From NCBI GenBank assembly GCA_021851885.1, contig JAJZBS010000003.1, positions 1 through 54,922 on the forward strand: a stretch of DNA of 54,922 nucleotides. The letters run 5' to 3'. Every line of letters starts with the position of its first letter. Within the stretch, counting starts at the first letter, position 1. A model generated the notes under the pieces. The model was not told the DNA's origin. It worked only from the letters and a program-made list of their open reading frames with translations, and made no database searches. The stretch comes from Actinomycetes bacterium (lineage in GTDB: Bacteria > Actinomycetota > Acidimicrobiia > Acidimicrobiales > JAMCQF01). Shown piece after piece: positions 25,106-34,399 of this stretch. Made by a program: the position numbers and the translations under genes.

Positions 25106-27676
25106 TCACGCCGGGCCGCCTTTCCCTAACGGTTGGAGATGCTCCTGCACCCGAGCCAGGAAGCGCCGGTGGTGGCGCCCACCGAGCTCCAGGTGCCGGT
25201 AGACAGCGAGCTTCGCCCAGTCCTCCACGAACACCCAGGCCAGGCAGTACGCCCACACGAACCCGATCTGCGCCCAGCTGACCGGCGTGACCAGTCCGAA
25301 GCCGAAGCCGACGAGCAACGTGGCGAGGACCTTGGTACCGACCGCCGACCAGACCATTGCGGCCGCCGGCAACGGGCGCCGGAAGAACGGTCCCCGGGCG
25401 CGGGCGACGAACAGGGTGAGGTGCCCGGCAATCGCCAGCTTCAAGAAGACGAAGGACTGGATCTGGGCGACGTCGAGGTGCAGCCACAGCTTGGCCAGCA
25501 CGAGGATGAAGAAGGTCTCGATCACGCCCACCACACCGAGCGTCGTCGAGACGGTGAGCACGCGCCGCATGTCCCACCGGACGGGCTGGGGGTCGACCGC
25601 CGTGTTGTCGATGGCGATCGTCATGATGGGCAGGTCGTTGAAGAGCGCCAGGAGGATGATGAGGATCGCGGTGATCGGGTAGAAGTTGAACCCGATCATC
25701 GCCGCCACGACGAACAGGACGATGCGGATCGTCTCCGTCACCCGGTAGATGGCGTAGGAGCTCATCCGCTCGAAGATGCGGCGGGCCTGTTCGATGGCGG
25801 CCACGATGACCGAGAGCCCCGGGGCGGTGAGCACCAGCGCGGCAGCGGCGCGGGCCGCGTCCGTGGCACCCGAAACGGCCACGCCGGTGTCGGCCTGCTT
25901 GAGTGCAGGAGCGTCGTTCACCCCGTCCCCGGTCATCCCCACGAGGTGACCGTTCCCCTGCAGCGCTTTCACGATGGCGTACTTGTGCTCGGGGAACACC
26001 TCGGCGAACCCGTCGGCTTGCTCGATGCGGGCCACCTGCGCCGGGCTCAGCTCCTGGTCGGCTCCGCCTCCGAGCAACGTCCCGGCCGGGACGATGTCGG
26101 TCCCGAGCCCCACCTCGCGGGCGATCTCCGCGGCGATGGCGGTGTTGTCGCCGGTCAGCATCTTGACCCGGACCCCCTGGGCCGTGGCCTCTGCGATCGT
26201 CTCCGCCGAGTCCGGGCGGGGCGGGTCCGACAGGGGGAGCAGGCCGAGCAGGTGCCACTCCCCCGGAGCGGCATCCTGGTCACCCGGGCCGTCGTCCCCG
26301 GGCCTGCTGGACCGGCGGGCCACCCCCAGCGTGCGGTAGCCACCGGCCGCCAATTCGCCCACGGCTGCGTCGGCCCGGGCCCTCGTCGCCTCGTCGAGGC
26401 GGCACAGGTCGAGGATCACCTGGGGCGCACCCTTGGTGACGGTGAAGGCCTGGCCATCGTGACTGATCTCCGCTGAGGTGCGCTTGCTCACCGGGTCGAA
26501 GGGCACGAACCGGTCTTGGCGGAACGTCGTCAGAACGGCGGGGTCCGCCACGCCGGCGACCACCGCCCGGTCGATGGCGTCCCCCGTCTCGGCCTGCGAT
26601 GCCAACGCGCCGGCGAGGATCACCTCTGCGGGATCCGCCGCCTCGATCACCACGGGCTCCCCCAGTCGCAGCCGGTTCTCGGTGAGCGTCCCCGTCTTGT
26701 CCGAGCACAGCACGTCGATGCCGGCGATCTCCTCGATGGACTCGAGCCTGGTCACGATGGCCTGCATCTTCGACAGCGCCACCGCCCCGACCGCCATCGT
26801 CACCGACAGCACGGCGGGCATGGCCACCGGGATGGCTGCGACGGTCAGGATCAGGGCGAACTGGACGAGGGTCAGGACCTTGGCACCCCGGAACAGCTCG
26901 ACGAGGACGAGCACGAGCACGAGGGCGATGCTGAGGAAGATGAGGTAGTCGCCGATGGTGAGCACGGCCTTCTGGAAGTGCGACACGGGTTGGGCGCTCG
27001 CCACCAGGCGAGCCGTCTTGCCGAAGTAGGTCCGCTCCCCGGTGTCGGTGACCAGTGCGGTCATGTCCCCCTGGACGGCGACGGAGCCCGAGTAGCCGAC
27101 GTCCCCGTGCTGCTTGTCCACGGGGAGTGACTCCCCGGTGAGGGCGGACTGGTCGACGCGCAGGTAGTCGCCCTCGAACAAGACGAGGTCGGCGGGCAGG
27201 ATGTCCCCCAACCTCACCCGGACCAGGTCGCCCGGCACCAGCCCGGTCGCGTCGACCTCGCGCCATTCGCCATCCCGCCGGACGGTGGCACGCAGGGCGA
27301 GCTGGCGTTTGAGGGCAGCCACCGCGTCGGCGGCCGTGTGCTCCTGCCAGAACCCGACGCCGGCGTTGAACAGGAGAAGGACGGACACGATGATCACGTC
27401 GTCCCAGTGGCGCAGGATCGCGGACAGGACGTCGGCGACCTCGATCATCCAGGGGATGGGACCCCAGAAGAAGGCGGCGAGCTCGGCGAGGATGCTGCGG
27501 CGGGCTTCGACGACTGCGTTCGGCCCCACCTCCTCCAGCCGGCGGGCAGCCTCGTCCGCCGTGAGGCCCCGCCCGTTTGCATGGAGGCGTTCGAGCAGCG
27601 GTCCGACGGCGTCACCCGCCGGAGCGGGCCTGCCTCCGCCCGAGCCCGGTGGCACCGAGTCGCCGGTCACTCCCAC
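25106..27676 (-). CDS. Plasma-membrane-type H+-transporting P-type ATPase
   Basis: This 856-residue pump matches type IIIA proton ATPases. An N-terminal cation ATPase domain (GLTADEAARRLEEVGPN) is followed by the actuator motif TGES near residue 180. The phosphorylated Asp is in DKTGTLTEN near 326, with KGAPQ in the nucleotide domain and GDGVNDAPALKQADTG near 584. About ten membrane segments are present, and the conserved VADVLSAILR and PITAILIILLALFNDLPIM stretches fit proton pumps. There is no long regulatory tail as in plants and fungi. The GTG at 27676 lacks a clear ribosome site. It would extrude protons and help with acid pH. Confidence 0.93.
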   Translation of the reverse strand: MGVTGDSVPPGSGGGRPAPAGDAVGPLLERLHANGRGLTADEAARRLEEVGPNAVVEARRSILAELAAFFWGPIPWMIEVADVLSAILRHWDDVIIVSVLLLFNAGVGFWQEHTAADAVAALKRQLALRATVRRDGEWREVDATGLVPGDLVRVRLGDILPADLVLFEGDYLRVDQSALTGESLPVDKQHGDVGYSGSVAVQGDMTALVTDTGERTYFGKTARLVASAQPVSHFQKAVLTIGDYLIFLSIALVLVLVLVELFRGAKVLTLVQFALILTVAAIPVAMPAVLSVTMAVGAVALSKMQAIVTRLESIEEIAGIDVLCSDKTGTLTENRLRLGEPVVIEAADPAEVILAGALASQAETGDAIDRAVVAGVADPAVLTTFRQDRFVPFDPVSKRTSAEISHDGQAFTVTKGAPQVILDLCRLDEATRARADAAVGELAAGGYRTLGVARRSSRPGDDGPGDQDAAPGEWHLLGLLPLSDPPRPDSAETIAEATAQGVRVKMLTGDNTAIAAEIAREVGLGTDIVPAGTLLGGGADQELSPAQVARIEQADGFAEVFPEHKYAIVKALQGNGHLVGMTGDGVNDAPALKQADTGVAVSGATDAARAAAALVLTAPGLSVIVAAIEQARRIFERMSSYAIYRVTETIRIVLFVVAAMIGFNFYPITAILIILLALFNDLPIMTIAIDNTAVDPQPVRWDMRRVLTVSTTLGVVGVIETFFILVLAKLWLHLDVAQIQSFVFLKLAIAGHLTLFVARARGPFFRRPLPAAAMVWSAVGTKVLATLLVGFGFGLVTPVSWAQIGFVWAYCLAWVFVEDWAKLAVYRHLELGGRHHRRFLARVQEHLQPLGKGGPA

Positions 27677-28057
27677 GTCCGAAGGGGCACGAGCCCCGCG
27701 AGCTCCGTTCCCGTGGATTCCTCTTCAGCCGTCATCGAGCACGCCCTCACGAGGACCGCCCTCATGGCGCCAGCCGTCCTGTCCGGGCACCGATGGGCCG
27801 ACCGCGCCCCAGCACGCGCCGGGGTGCGCGCCGGAAGATCCCATCCGTGCCCATTCGGCGGTCCTCCCCTCCGATCCTGACGAGGGGGCGCTCCGCCAGG
27901 TAGGGCCGTTCGTCCACGCCATGCCAGGGTGGGAACCGGGGGGCCGATCGATCTGGCACACTCCCGAACGCCCGGTCCGCACGATTCGGCCCTGGAGGCC
28001 CTCTACCAGCCGGGGTGCAGTCAACCCTTGCTAGCGAATGAGGCGCCGGGTCTCGGC
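27677..28057. other. Gene-free stretch upstream of the proton pump
   Basis: These 381 bases contain no reading frame with a ribosome site or recognisable product. They should hold the promoter of the proton pump, but I see no convincing -35/-10 pair. Confidence 0.5.
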
Positions 28058-28567
28058 TCAGGGCTCCTGATCGCCTCCGGCCGTCACGGAAGCCGAGCCC
28101 GTGTCGACCCTCTGGCGCCGGCGGGCGGCGCGAAACATGCCGAATACGACCAGGGCGGCACCGTCGATCGCCCAGCTGGCGCCGCTGTGCCCGGCGGCGT
28201 CGACGGCGACGCTCGCCACCGCCAGGGCGCCGATCACGATCCACTGCACCCGCGCCACTACACCCATGCGCCGGCCTGCCGTGGACGGACCCCGACGCTC
28301 AAGCTGGCCAGGAGCGGTGCCACCCGCCGCGTCGAGCACGGTGCGGACCGAGGGGTTGACGAAGCCCACACCGCCGATGACGACCGTCGGCACCGTCTCG
28401 TTCCCCCCGGCGATGGAACGCACGGTGGCCGCCGCTACCGGATCGGTCCAGATGTTCCGCTCCGTGGTGGCCAGGCCGGCACGGCGGAGGCCACGCCGCA
28501 GCGCGCTGCAGTACGGACAGCCGGGGCGCCAGTAGACGGTGACGAGGTCTGGGTCCACGGAGTCCAT
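28058..28567 (-). CDS. Glutaredoxin fused to a small membrane domain
   Basis: This 169-residue protein has an N-terminal glutaredoxin/mycoredoxin domain with the redox motif C17-P-Y-C20 after VYWRPG, and the cis-Pro loop TVPTVVIGG. After about 85 residues a basic linker leads to one or two hydrophobic segments (VQWIVIGALAVASVAVDAAG and GAALVVFGMF). Glutaredoxin-like proteins reduce mixed disulfides, with mycothiol as the usual partner in actinobacteria. The membrane part is unusual for this family and would tether it. ATG 28567 is preferred. A GTG at 28639 would add 24 residues. Neither has a good ribosome site. Confidence 0.82.
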   Translation of the reverse strand: MDSVDPDLVTVYWRPGCPYCSALRRGLRRAGLATTERNIWTDPVAAATVRSIAGGNETVPTVVIGGVGFVNPSVRTVLDAAGGTAPGQLERRGPSTAGRRMGVVARVQWIVIGALAVASVAVDAAGHSGASWAIDGAALVVFGMFRAARRRQRVDTGSASVTAGGDQEP

Positions 28568-28707
28568 CGACAAGGAAACCCGCGCTCCGGCGGCGGCATT
28601 CCTGGCAGCTGCAGACACGCCCCTCCCGAAGGCAGGCACGCCAACGCCGAGAGCGACTGCCGCGCCGCCACGTCGACGGGCCGCCGCAGCGTGGTAGTCC
28701 TGGAGGT

Positions 28708-29934
28708 ATGCCCGCGGAGGACGTGACAGGGGCAGCGCCGAACCGCCTGGGCCCGATGCGATTCGTCGTGGCGTTCGGCGTGGTGAGTATGGCCGCCGAC
28801 TTCGTCTACGAGGGGGCTCGGAGCATCGTCGGCCCCTACCTGGCCACCTTCGGCGCCAGCGCGGCCGTGGTCGGTGTGGTGACCGGGGCCGGGGAGGCGG
28901 TCGCGTTGGTCTTCCGCCTGTTCACCGGCCCCCTGTCAGACCGCACCCGGCGGTACTGGCCCCTCTCGATCGCCGGGTACGTCATCACCGTGGTGGCCGT
29001 CCCGCTGCTGGGCGCGGTGACGGCCTTCTGGCAGGCGGTGACGGCGGTGATCGCCGAGCGGTTCGGCAAGGCGGTGCGCACCCCCGCCCGCGACACCATG
29101 CTCGGGTTCGCCAGTACCGGGATCGGCAGTGGTAGGACCTTCGCCGTCCACGAGGCCCTCGACCAGTCCGGAGCGCTGGTCGGCCCCCTGGTCGTCGCCG
29201 GCATGGTCGCCCTGTCCGGTTACCGCCTGGGGTTCGCCGTTCTCGCCGTCCCCGGGGCGGTCGCCGTGGTGCTGCTCGTCTGGCTGCGCCGGGCCGTGCC
29301 GGCCCCGGCCGCCTACGCTCCACGGGCCGAACCCGCGACCACGGGAACCGCCCCGCCGGGCGGGAACGAGCCGTGGTGGCGGTTCTCCCGGCTGTTCTGG
29401 GCCTACAGCGGGTTCACCGCGCTCACGATGGTCGGGTTCGCCACGTTCGGCGTCCTCTCCTACCACCTCGAGGTGGACGCCGTCGTGCCCGCCTGGGAGA
29501 TCCCACTCATCTACGCGGCCGCCATGGGCTTCGACGCGCTGGCCGCCCTCGGTTCGGGCTGGCTCTACGACCGGGTGGGGCTGCGCGGCCTCGTCGTGCT
29601 GCCGGTACTGGCCGCCGCCGTACCGTTCCTGTCCTTCAGCGACCGGCCGGGGCTCGTGTGGGCCGGGGCGCTGGTGTGGGGGGCGGCCATGGGGATCCAC
29701 GAGTCGACCATGCGTGCCGCGGTGACCGACCTGGTGCCCGCCCACAAGCGCGGCACCGGCTACGGCACCTTCACCGCTGTCTACGGGTTGGCCTGGCTGG
29801 CAGGCGGCGCCTCCATCGGCGCCCTCTACGACACGTCGCGCACCGCCCTGCACGTGTTCGTCGTCATCACCCAGGCGGCCGCCCTCCTGGCCATCCTCCC
29901 GATCGCGCTCGCCCGGCGGGACGAGCGGCCGTGA
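28708..29934 (+). CDS. MFS transporter
   Basis: This 408-residue protein has about twelve membrane segments. RLFTGPLSDRTRRYWPLSIAG is split by the second/third segment loop and fits the MFS signature. FGKAVRTPARDTMLGFAS, FAVHEALDQSGALVGPL and HESTMRAAVTDLVP are typical of a family of actinobacterial MFS proteins without known substrates. The start follows GGAGG at 28702-28706. It stands alone, divergent from the glutaredoxin gene. Confidence 0.9.
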   Translation: MPAEDVTGAAPNRLGPMRFVVAFGVVSMAADFVYEGARSIVGPYLATFGASAAVVGVVTGAGEAVALVFRLFTGPLSDRTRRYWPLSIAGYVITVVAVPLLGAVTAFWQAVTAVIAERFGKAVRTPARDTMLGFASTGIGSGRTFAVHEALDQSGALVGPLVVAGMVALSGYRLGFAVLAVPGAVAVVLLVWLRRAVPAPAAYAPRAEPATTGTAPPGGNEPWWRFSRLFWAYSGFTALTMVGFATFGVLSYHLEVDAVVPAWEIPLIYAAAMGFDALAALGSGWLYDRVGLRGLVVLPVLAAAVPFLSFSDRPGLVWAGALVWGAAMGIHESTMRAAVTDLVPAHKRGTGYGTFTAVYGLAWLAGGASIGALYDTSRTALHVFVVITQAAALLAILPIALARRDERP

Positions 29935-30149
29935 GCGCCGTTTCTTCCGAGGCCGGAAGGGGATCGGGGTGTGGGGGCACCGCTGGCGACAGCACCGCCG
30001 CACCCCGGGGATGGAGGCACACCTACCTGATAAATTCTACTTGACAGCAGAACTATCGGGGCGTCGCTCCGTTCGTGCGCCGATCGAACCGGCCTCCCGG
30101 CGTGCCAGGCGCCCGGAGTTTCGAGATCGCTGTCGAGGGAGGGCACATC

Positions 30150-30527
30150 GTGGCGACGGTGGAGATCGTGCGGGTCTACGAGGATCCCGGCCGCTCCGGC
30201 ACCGAGCACCGGGTGCTCGTCGACCGCCTGTGGCCACGGGGTGTGAGACGGGAGGCGGTCGATCTCGACGAGTGGTCGAAGGACATCGCGCCCAGTGCGG
30301 AGCTCCGCCGGTGGTACGGACACGATCCGGCGCGTTTCGCCGAATTCTCGCGGCGCTACCGGGCCGAGCTGGCCGGGGAACCGGGCGCCTCCACCTTGCG
30401 GGCACTCCGGCGTCTCGCCGGCCACACGACGGTGGTCCTGCTCACGGCGACCCGCGACGTCGAGCACTCCGGCGCGGCAGTCCTCCGCAGTGAGCTCCTC
30501 GGTCACCGGTCCGCACATGGGATCTAG
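30150..30527 (+). CDS. DUF488-family protein
   Basis: This 125-residue protein is recognised by RVLVDRLWPRGVRRE, LDEWSKDIAPS, LRRWYGHDP and F-x-RRYRAEL, all conserved in the DUF488 family. The molecular role is unknown, although a nucleic-acid or uronate-type link has been proposed for relatives. GTG 30150 is set by the purine-rich site GAGGGAGGG just upstream. Upstream codons are out of family. It overlaps the glycosylase gene by 11 bases, so both are probably translated from one message. Confidence 0.88.
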   Translation: MATVEIVRVYEDPGRSGTEHRVLVDRLWPRGVRREAVDLDEWSKDIAPSAELRRWYGHDPARFAEFSRRYRAELAGEPGASTLRALRRLAGHTTVVLLTATRDVEHSGAAVLRSELLGHRSAHGI

Positions 30528-31518
30528 GCGGTTCGGGATCCAGGTTCCTGCCCCGTTCCGCCTCGACCTCACCGTGTGGGCGCTGCGCCGCACGACCCAC
30601 AACGAGATGGACGGCTGGGATGGCGGGACGTGGCGGCGCACCCTCCTCGTCGAGGGCTGCGTCGTGGGGATCCGGGTGACACAGTCCGGCACGACCACCG
30701 ATCCTCGGGTCACCGTCAGGGTTGACGGGGAGGACGGTTCCCTCGGAAGCGACACCGTCGGGTCCGTCCACCGCACGGTGTCACGCATGCTCGGGCTCGA
30801 GCTCGACCTCCGGGACTTCTACCTGCTGGCCGATCGCGACCCCCCGCTCCGCGCCCTGGCCTCGCGATTCTCCGGCATGCGACCACCTCGCTTCGCCAGT
30901 GTGCTCGAAGCCGTGGTCAACGCGGTGGCCTGTCAGCAGCTCTCGCTCGACGTCGGGATCCACCTCCTCAACCGCCTCGCCCGCCGCCTGGGACCATCAG
31001 GTGGAGGCATTCACGGATGCCCGTCGCTTCCCTCGGCCGGTCAGCTGGCACGGGCCGAGCACGACGAGGTGAGAGCACTCGGCTTCAGCACCGCCAGGGC
31101 GAGGACGCTGATCACGCTCGGCCAGCGGGTCGCCACCGGTGAGCTCGACCTCGAGCGCCTCCGGGACTCGGAGGACGTGACCGCTCGAGACGCACTGGTG
31201 GCACTGCCGGGGATCGGGAGATGGAGCGCCGAGTACACGCTGCTCCGCGGTCTCGGGCGGCTAGAGGTCCTCCCCGGTGACGACATCGGTGCGCAGAACG
31301 GCCTCCGCCGGCACTTCGGCCTGGGTGCGGGGGGCGGTTACACGGACGTCGCCCGGCTGGCGCGGCGATGGTGGCCGTATGCCGGTCTCGTCTACCTCCA
31401 CCTCCTCCTGGACCGCCTGGAAGCCGGAGGTCACCTCGGCCCCACCTCCGGGAGCCACGACGACACGACCGAGCGGGCGAGGCCCCCGGCGCCACGCCGC
31501 ACGATCCGCCGGTCGTGA
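30517..31518 (+). CDS. AlkA-like DNA-3-methyladenine glycosylase
   Basis: This 333-residue protein belongs to the HhH-GPD superfamily. The helix-hairpin-helix is ALVALPGIGRWSAEYTLLR (about residues 225-243), followed by the Asp in EVLPGDDIG at the catalytic position. An AlkA-type N-terminal beta domain precedes it. It would remove alkylated bases from DNA. The Cys cluster of MutY/Nth enzymes is absent, which supports AlkA. ATG 30517 is chosen, and GTG 30490 is an alternative. Coupling to DUF488 is seen here but its meaning is not known. Confidence 0.88.
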   Translation: MGSRRFGIQVPAPFRLDLTVWALRRTTHNEMDGWDGGTWRRTLLVEGCVVGIRVTQSGTTTDPRVTVRVDGEDGSLGSDTVGSVHRTVSRMLGLELDLRDFYLLADRDPPLRALASRFSGMRPPRFASVLEAVVNAVACQQLSLDVGIHLLNRLARRLGPSGGGIHGCPSLPSAGQLARAEHDEVRALGFSTARARTLITLGQRVATGELDLERLRDSEDVTARDALVALPGIGRWSAEYTLLRGLGRLEVLPGDDIGAQNGLRRHFGLGAGGGYTDVARLARRWWPYAGLVYLHLLLDRLEAGGHLGPTSGSHDDTTERARPPAPRRTIRRS

Positions 31519-31535
31519 GTCGATGTCCAGTGTTT

Positions 31536-31562
31536 TTCTAGTGTTATTTAGATATACTAGAA
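31536..31562. promoter_or_regulatory. AT-rich dyad and promoter of the NHL gene
   Basis: TTCTAGT and ACTAGAA form a 7-bp inverted repeat with a 13-base spacer in an AT-rich island just after the glycosylase stop. TATACT (31553-31558) inside it could be a -10 box for the NHL gene 30 bp downstream. No good -35 is seen. A repressor or activator dimer is the likely reader. Confidence 0.5.
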
Positions 31563-31591
31563 CGTAGTGACGCAGTCGGAGAGGAGGCGAC

Positions 31592-32680
31592 ATGGCACGG
31601 ATCTCCCGAACTGCCTCCACAGCCTCCGGTAGCGACCGGATCTCCCCGTCCTCGGCGTCCCGGCGCAACAGCGGCCAGGAGGTGGAACGGATGGACGGAC
31701 CTCCGACCTCGGTCGGATTGCGCCAACCGCCAGAGAACCGCCCGCACCTCAAGTCCGCGTGGGAGCCAGCAGTGTGCACCTGTGGCGAGCCGCACCACAC
31801 CTTCGGCGGTCGGCCCGGGGGGATCGCCGTCGGACCGGACGGCGCGGTGTTCGTGTCGTCGCCGTCCTCCGGGCGCATCTGGCGCATCGACGCGCGGGAC
31901 GTGAGCGGCGGTGTGGTCCTTCCGGGTGTGGCGCCGGTGGATGAACACGGGATGACGCCTCGATCGCCGGCAGGACTGGCGGTGGACGAGAGGGGAACGC
32001 TCGCCGTGGCTGACAGCACCGGACATCGCGTGTGGGCCATTGCGCCCACCGGCGCGTGCACCATCGTCGCCGGAAGCACCTATGGCCACCGCGACGGCCC
32101 GGCCGGCGAGGCGCAGTTCCGGTATCCCTCCGACGTGGCGATAGGCCCCGACGGGACCTGGTACGTGGCCGACACCGGGAACCACTGCATCCGGGCGATC
32201 TCACCCGGCGGGATCGTAACCACCCTTGCCGGATCGATCTACGGGCATGCTGACGGGAGCGGGCCCGATGCCCGCTTCCGCGAACCTTCGTCCCTCGACG
32301 TCGGCGACGACGGGTCCTGCTATGTCGCCGACACCGGGAACAACTCCGTCCGCCGCGTGACCCCCGACGGTGTGGCCACGACGCTCGCCGGGATGGCGCC
32401 GGGTGGCGATGCCGACGGCACCGGAGCAGAGGTCGGACTGCGCTGGCCGACGGGCATCGCCGCCAGCCACGACGGTGGCGTGTGGGTGGCCGACCACGGC
32501 AATGGCACCCTGCGCCGGATCGACTCGCACGGCAGGAGCACCACCGTGTTGCGATGTGCGGGCCGGCACTGGCCCGTTGCCGTCGCCGTCGCTGCGGGTG
32601 GCGCAGTGACGGCTGCCGACGTCCTCGACGAGGAGCTGCGGCCGGGCACCTGCCTCGTCGCGCTGCGAGCGGGGCGATGA
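31592..32680 (+). CDS. NHL-repeat beta-propeller protein
   Basis: This 362-residue protein has at least five NHL-like repeats. Each has a G-I-A-V-x-P-D-G, V-A-D-x-x-x-H-R-V/I and T-x-A-G rhythm (GIAVGPDGAVFVSS, DVAIGPDGTWYVADTGNH, LDVGDDGSCYVADTGNN and others), which fold as a propeller. The N-terminal 55 residues are basic and Ser-rich and end in a Cys/His patch (CTCGEPHH). No signal peptide or membrane segment is clear. The start follows GAGGAGG. The small HMA-like gene 85 bp downstream may be co-expressed, so a metal link is possible. Confidence 0.82.
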   Translation: MARISRTASTASGSDRISPSSASRRNSGQEVERMDGPPTSVGLRQPPENRPHLKSAWEPAVCTCGEPHHTFGGRPGGIAVGPDGAVFVSSPSSGRIWRIDARDVSGGVVLPGVAPVDEHGMTPRSPAGLAVDERGTLAVADSTGHRVWAIAPTGACTIVAGSTYGHRDGPAGEAQFRYPSDVAIGPDGTWYVADTGNHCIRAISPGGIVTTLAGSIYGHADGSGPDARFREPSSLDVGDDGSCYVADTGNNSVRRVTPDGVATTLAGMAPGGDADGTGAEVGLRWPTGIAASHDGGVWVADHGNGTLRRIDSHGRSTTVLRCAGRHWPVAVAVAAGGAVTAADVLDEELRPGTCLVALRAGR

Positions 32681-32765
32681 CCGGCGGGCGATCCCGGGGC
32701 GGGCCCACCGCCGGACGCCACGAGCGTCCCCCCAACCGCCTCCCTCGGCTCCAGGAGGTGCCACC

Positions 32766-33056
32766 ATGAGAACGCTCATCGCCCTCGAGAACGGCAACTG
32801 CACGCACTGCCACAACGCCTTGCTGGCCAGGCTGCGCTCCATTGCCGCTGTCCGGAACGTGCAGTCCGATTTTGCCTCGGGCTGCCTCGTCGTCGATCAC
32901 GACACCGACCCGGATGCCCTCATTTCGATGGTCACCGCCTCCGGCCGGGGCATCTACATCGCCGCCAACGGTGAGCCGGAGATGGTCGCCGTCGATGGTC
33001 ACCACGCCGACGGGTGCCCGGTGGCGAATGGTCGCTCCCACGGGCACGTGACGTAG
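32766..33056 (+). CDS. HMA-like small metal-binding protein
   Basis: This 96-residue protein looks like a heavy-metal-associated (copper chaperone) domain. The paired cysteines C12-T-H-C15 sit in the first loop, followed by an amphipathic helix (LLARLRSIAAVRNV) and the strand FASGCLVVDHD, in the usual beta-alpha-beta order. A His/Cys-rich tail (DGHHADGCPVANGRSHGHV) adds possible metal ligands. GGAGG before the ATG sets the start. Copper or zinc handling is inferred from the motif. Confidence 0.75.
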   Translation: MRTLIALENGNCTHCHNALLARLRSIAAVRNVQSDFASGCLVVDHDTDPDALISMVTASGRGIYIAANGEPEMVAVDGHHADGCPVANGRSHGHVT

Positions 33057-33070
33057 GCCCGAAAGCGGGC
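33057..33070. terminator. Small hairpin after the HMA-like gene
   Basis: GCCCG and CGGGC are separated by AAAG directly after the stop codon, in the 44-bp gap before the convergent esterase gene. It is short and has no U-run, so its strength is uncertain. Confidence 0.35.
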
Positions 33071-33100
33071 GTGACGGCCACGTGGCGGATCAGGGTGCCG

Positions 33101-34168
33101 TCATCGCGGCGCGAGTCCGACCCGCAGCGCACCGGCCGCTTCGACCAGCGCGTCCCTCGCCGCCGCGCTCACTCCGGTCGCATTGACGATGCCGTGGATG
33201 CACCCGTCGAGTCGGCGGTGCGCCGTCGGCACGTGGGCGTCGGCGAGCCGGCGCGCGTATGCCTCACCTTCGTCGCGCAACGGGTCGAAGCCGGCCGTGA
33301 CGATGTACGCGGGTGGAAGGCCGGACAGGTCCTCGGCCAGCAGGGGGGAGACACGTGGGTCGGCTGCCTGTGCCGGATCACCGAGGTAACGGGCCTTGTA
33401 CCAGTCCATCTGGGCGTCGGTGAGGAAGAACCCGTCGGCGAACAGCTCGTAGGACCGATGCTTCTTCGACAGGTCGGTCACCGGCATGAACAACAATTGG
33501 AACGCCGGCGGCGATCCCACGTTCGGGTCGACGGTGGCGAGCCGTGCCAGGACGGCCGCGATGTTGCCGCCGGCGCTCTCGCCGCCAACCGCGATCCGCG
33601 ACGGGTCAATACGGAGATCGGCGGCATCGGCGACGACGTGACGGAACGCCGCCAGGGCGTCGTCGATGGCGGCAGGGTATGGATGCTCGGGCGCCAGGCG
33701 GTAGTCGACGGACAGGACGGCGATTCCGGCGTGGTTGGCCAGGACGCGGCAAGCCGAGTCGGCAGCATCCAACCCACCCAGCACCCATCCACCGCCGTGG
33801 AAGTAGACGAGGATGGCAGCGTTGTCCGGCAGTCCCGACGGCCGGTACACGCGGCCGGGGATCATCGTTCCATCGGCCCCGGGGATCGTGATCTCCGCCA
33901 CCGAATCGACCGGTGGCTCGTCACCGAACACCCATGCCTCGGCGCTGATCTGCGCGCGGCCTTCGGCAAGAGGCAACTGCTCGAACGTCTTGCCCGCCGC
34001 CACCTTCATCAACCTGAGTGCCACCTGCACCTCAGGCCGAAGCTGCTGGCCGTCGATGCGGACCGGCGCGCCGGCGAGACGGCGTTGGACCCGTTCAGGT
34101 AACGCTCCGAGCAGCCGCAACACCTGCCGTTCCGCACGCAGGACCATCGGCTTCCGGTCGTCGTTCAC
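33101..34168 (-). CDS. HSL-type alpha/beta hydrolase (esterase)
   Basis: This 355-residue esterase matches the hormone-sensitive-lipase group. The oxyanion motif is HGGGW, the nucleophile motif GESAGG, and VDYRLAPEHPYPAA lies between them. Catalytic Asp is in AGFDPLRDEGE and His in GCIHGI near the end. It likely hydrolyses short to medium acyl esters. GTG 34168 is chosen since GGAGG lies just upstream. The longer frame from 34327 has no family similarity. It is the last normal chromosomal gene before the island. Confidence 0.92.
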   Translation of the reverse strand: MNDDRKPMVLRAERQVLRLLGALPERVQRRLAGAPVRIDGQQLRPEVQVALRLMKVAAGKTFEQLPLAEGRAQISAEAWVFGDEPPVDSVAEITIPGADGTMIPGRVYRPSGLPDNAAILVYFHGGGWVLGGLDAADSACRVLANHAGIAVLSVDYRLAPEHPYPAAIDDALAAFRHVVADAADLRIDPSRIAVGGESAGGNIAAVLARLATVDPNVGSPPAFQLLFMPVTDLSKKHRSYELFADGFFLTDAQMDWYKARYLGDPAQAADPRVSPLLAEDLSGLPPAYIVTAGFDPLRDEGEAYARRLADAHVPTAHRRLDGCIHGIVNATGVSAAARDALVEAAGALRVGLAPR

Positions 34169-34399
34169 GGCGGTTCCTCCACCTCCCCCCGAGGGAGCAT
34201 CGACATGCGATGCGACCCGGTGGTCGTCGACCGAGGGTAGGCAGAGAAGCCGGCGCTCGTCCATCGCGGGCTTCGCGCCTCCCGGTCCGGCGTCACTCGT
34301 CGGCGGCCGGCAGCCGCGACCAGGCATCCGACGGTGCTACTGCCCTGCATCCATCCCGGCGTCGGCATTGCCCCGCCCATGCCGGTCGATCCATCGTTG

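Noticed and set aside
27725-28024. Minus-strand frame in the gap before the proton pump
   Set aside because: No domain, no ribosome site and odd composition. It looks like a chance opening in GC-rich DNA.
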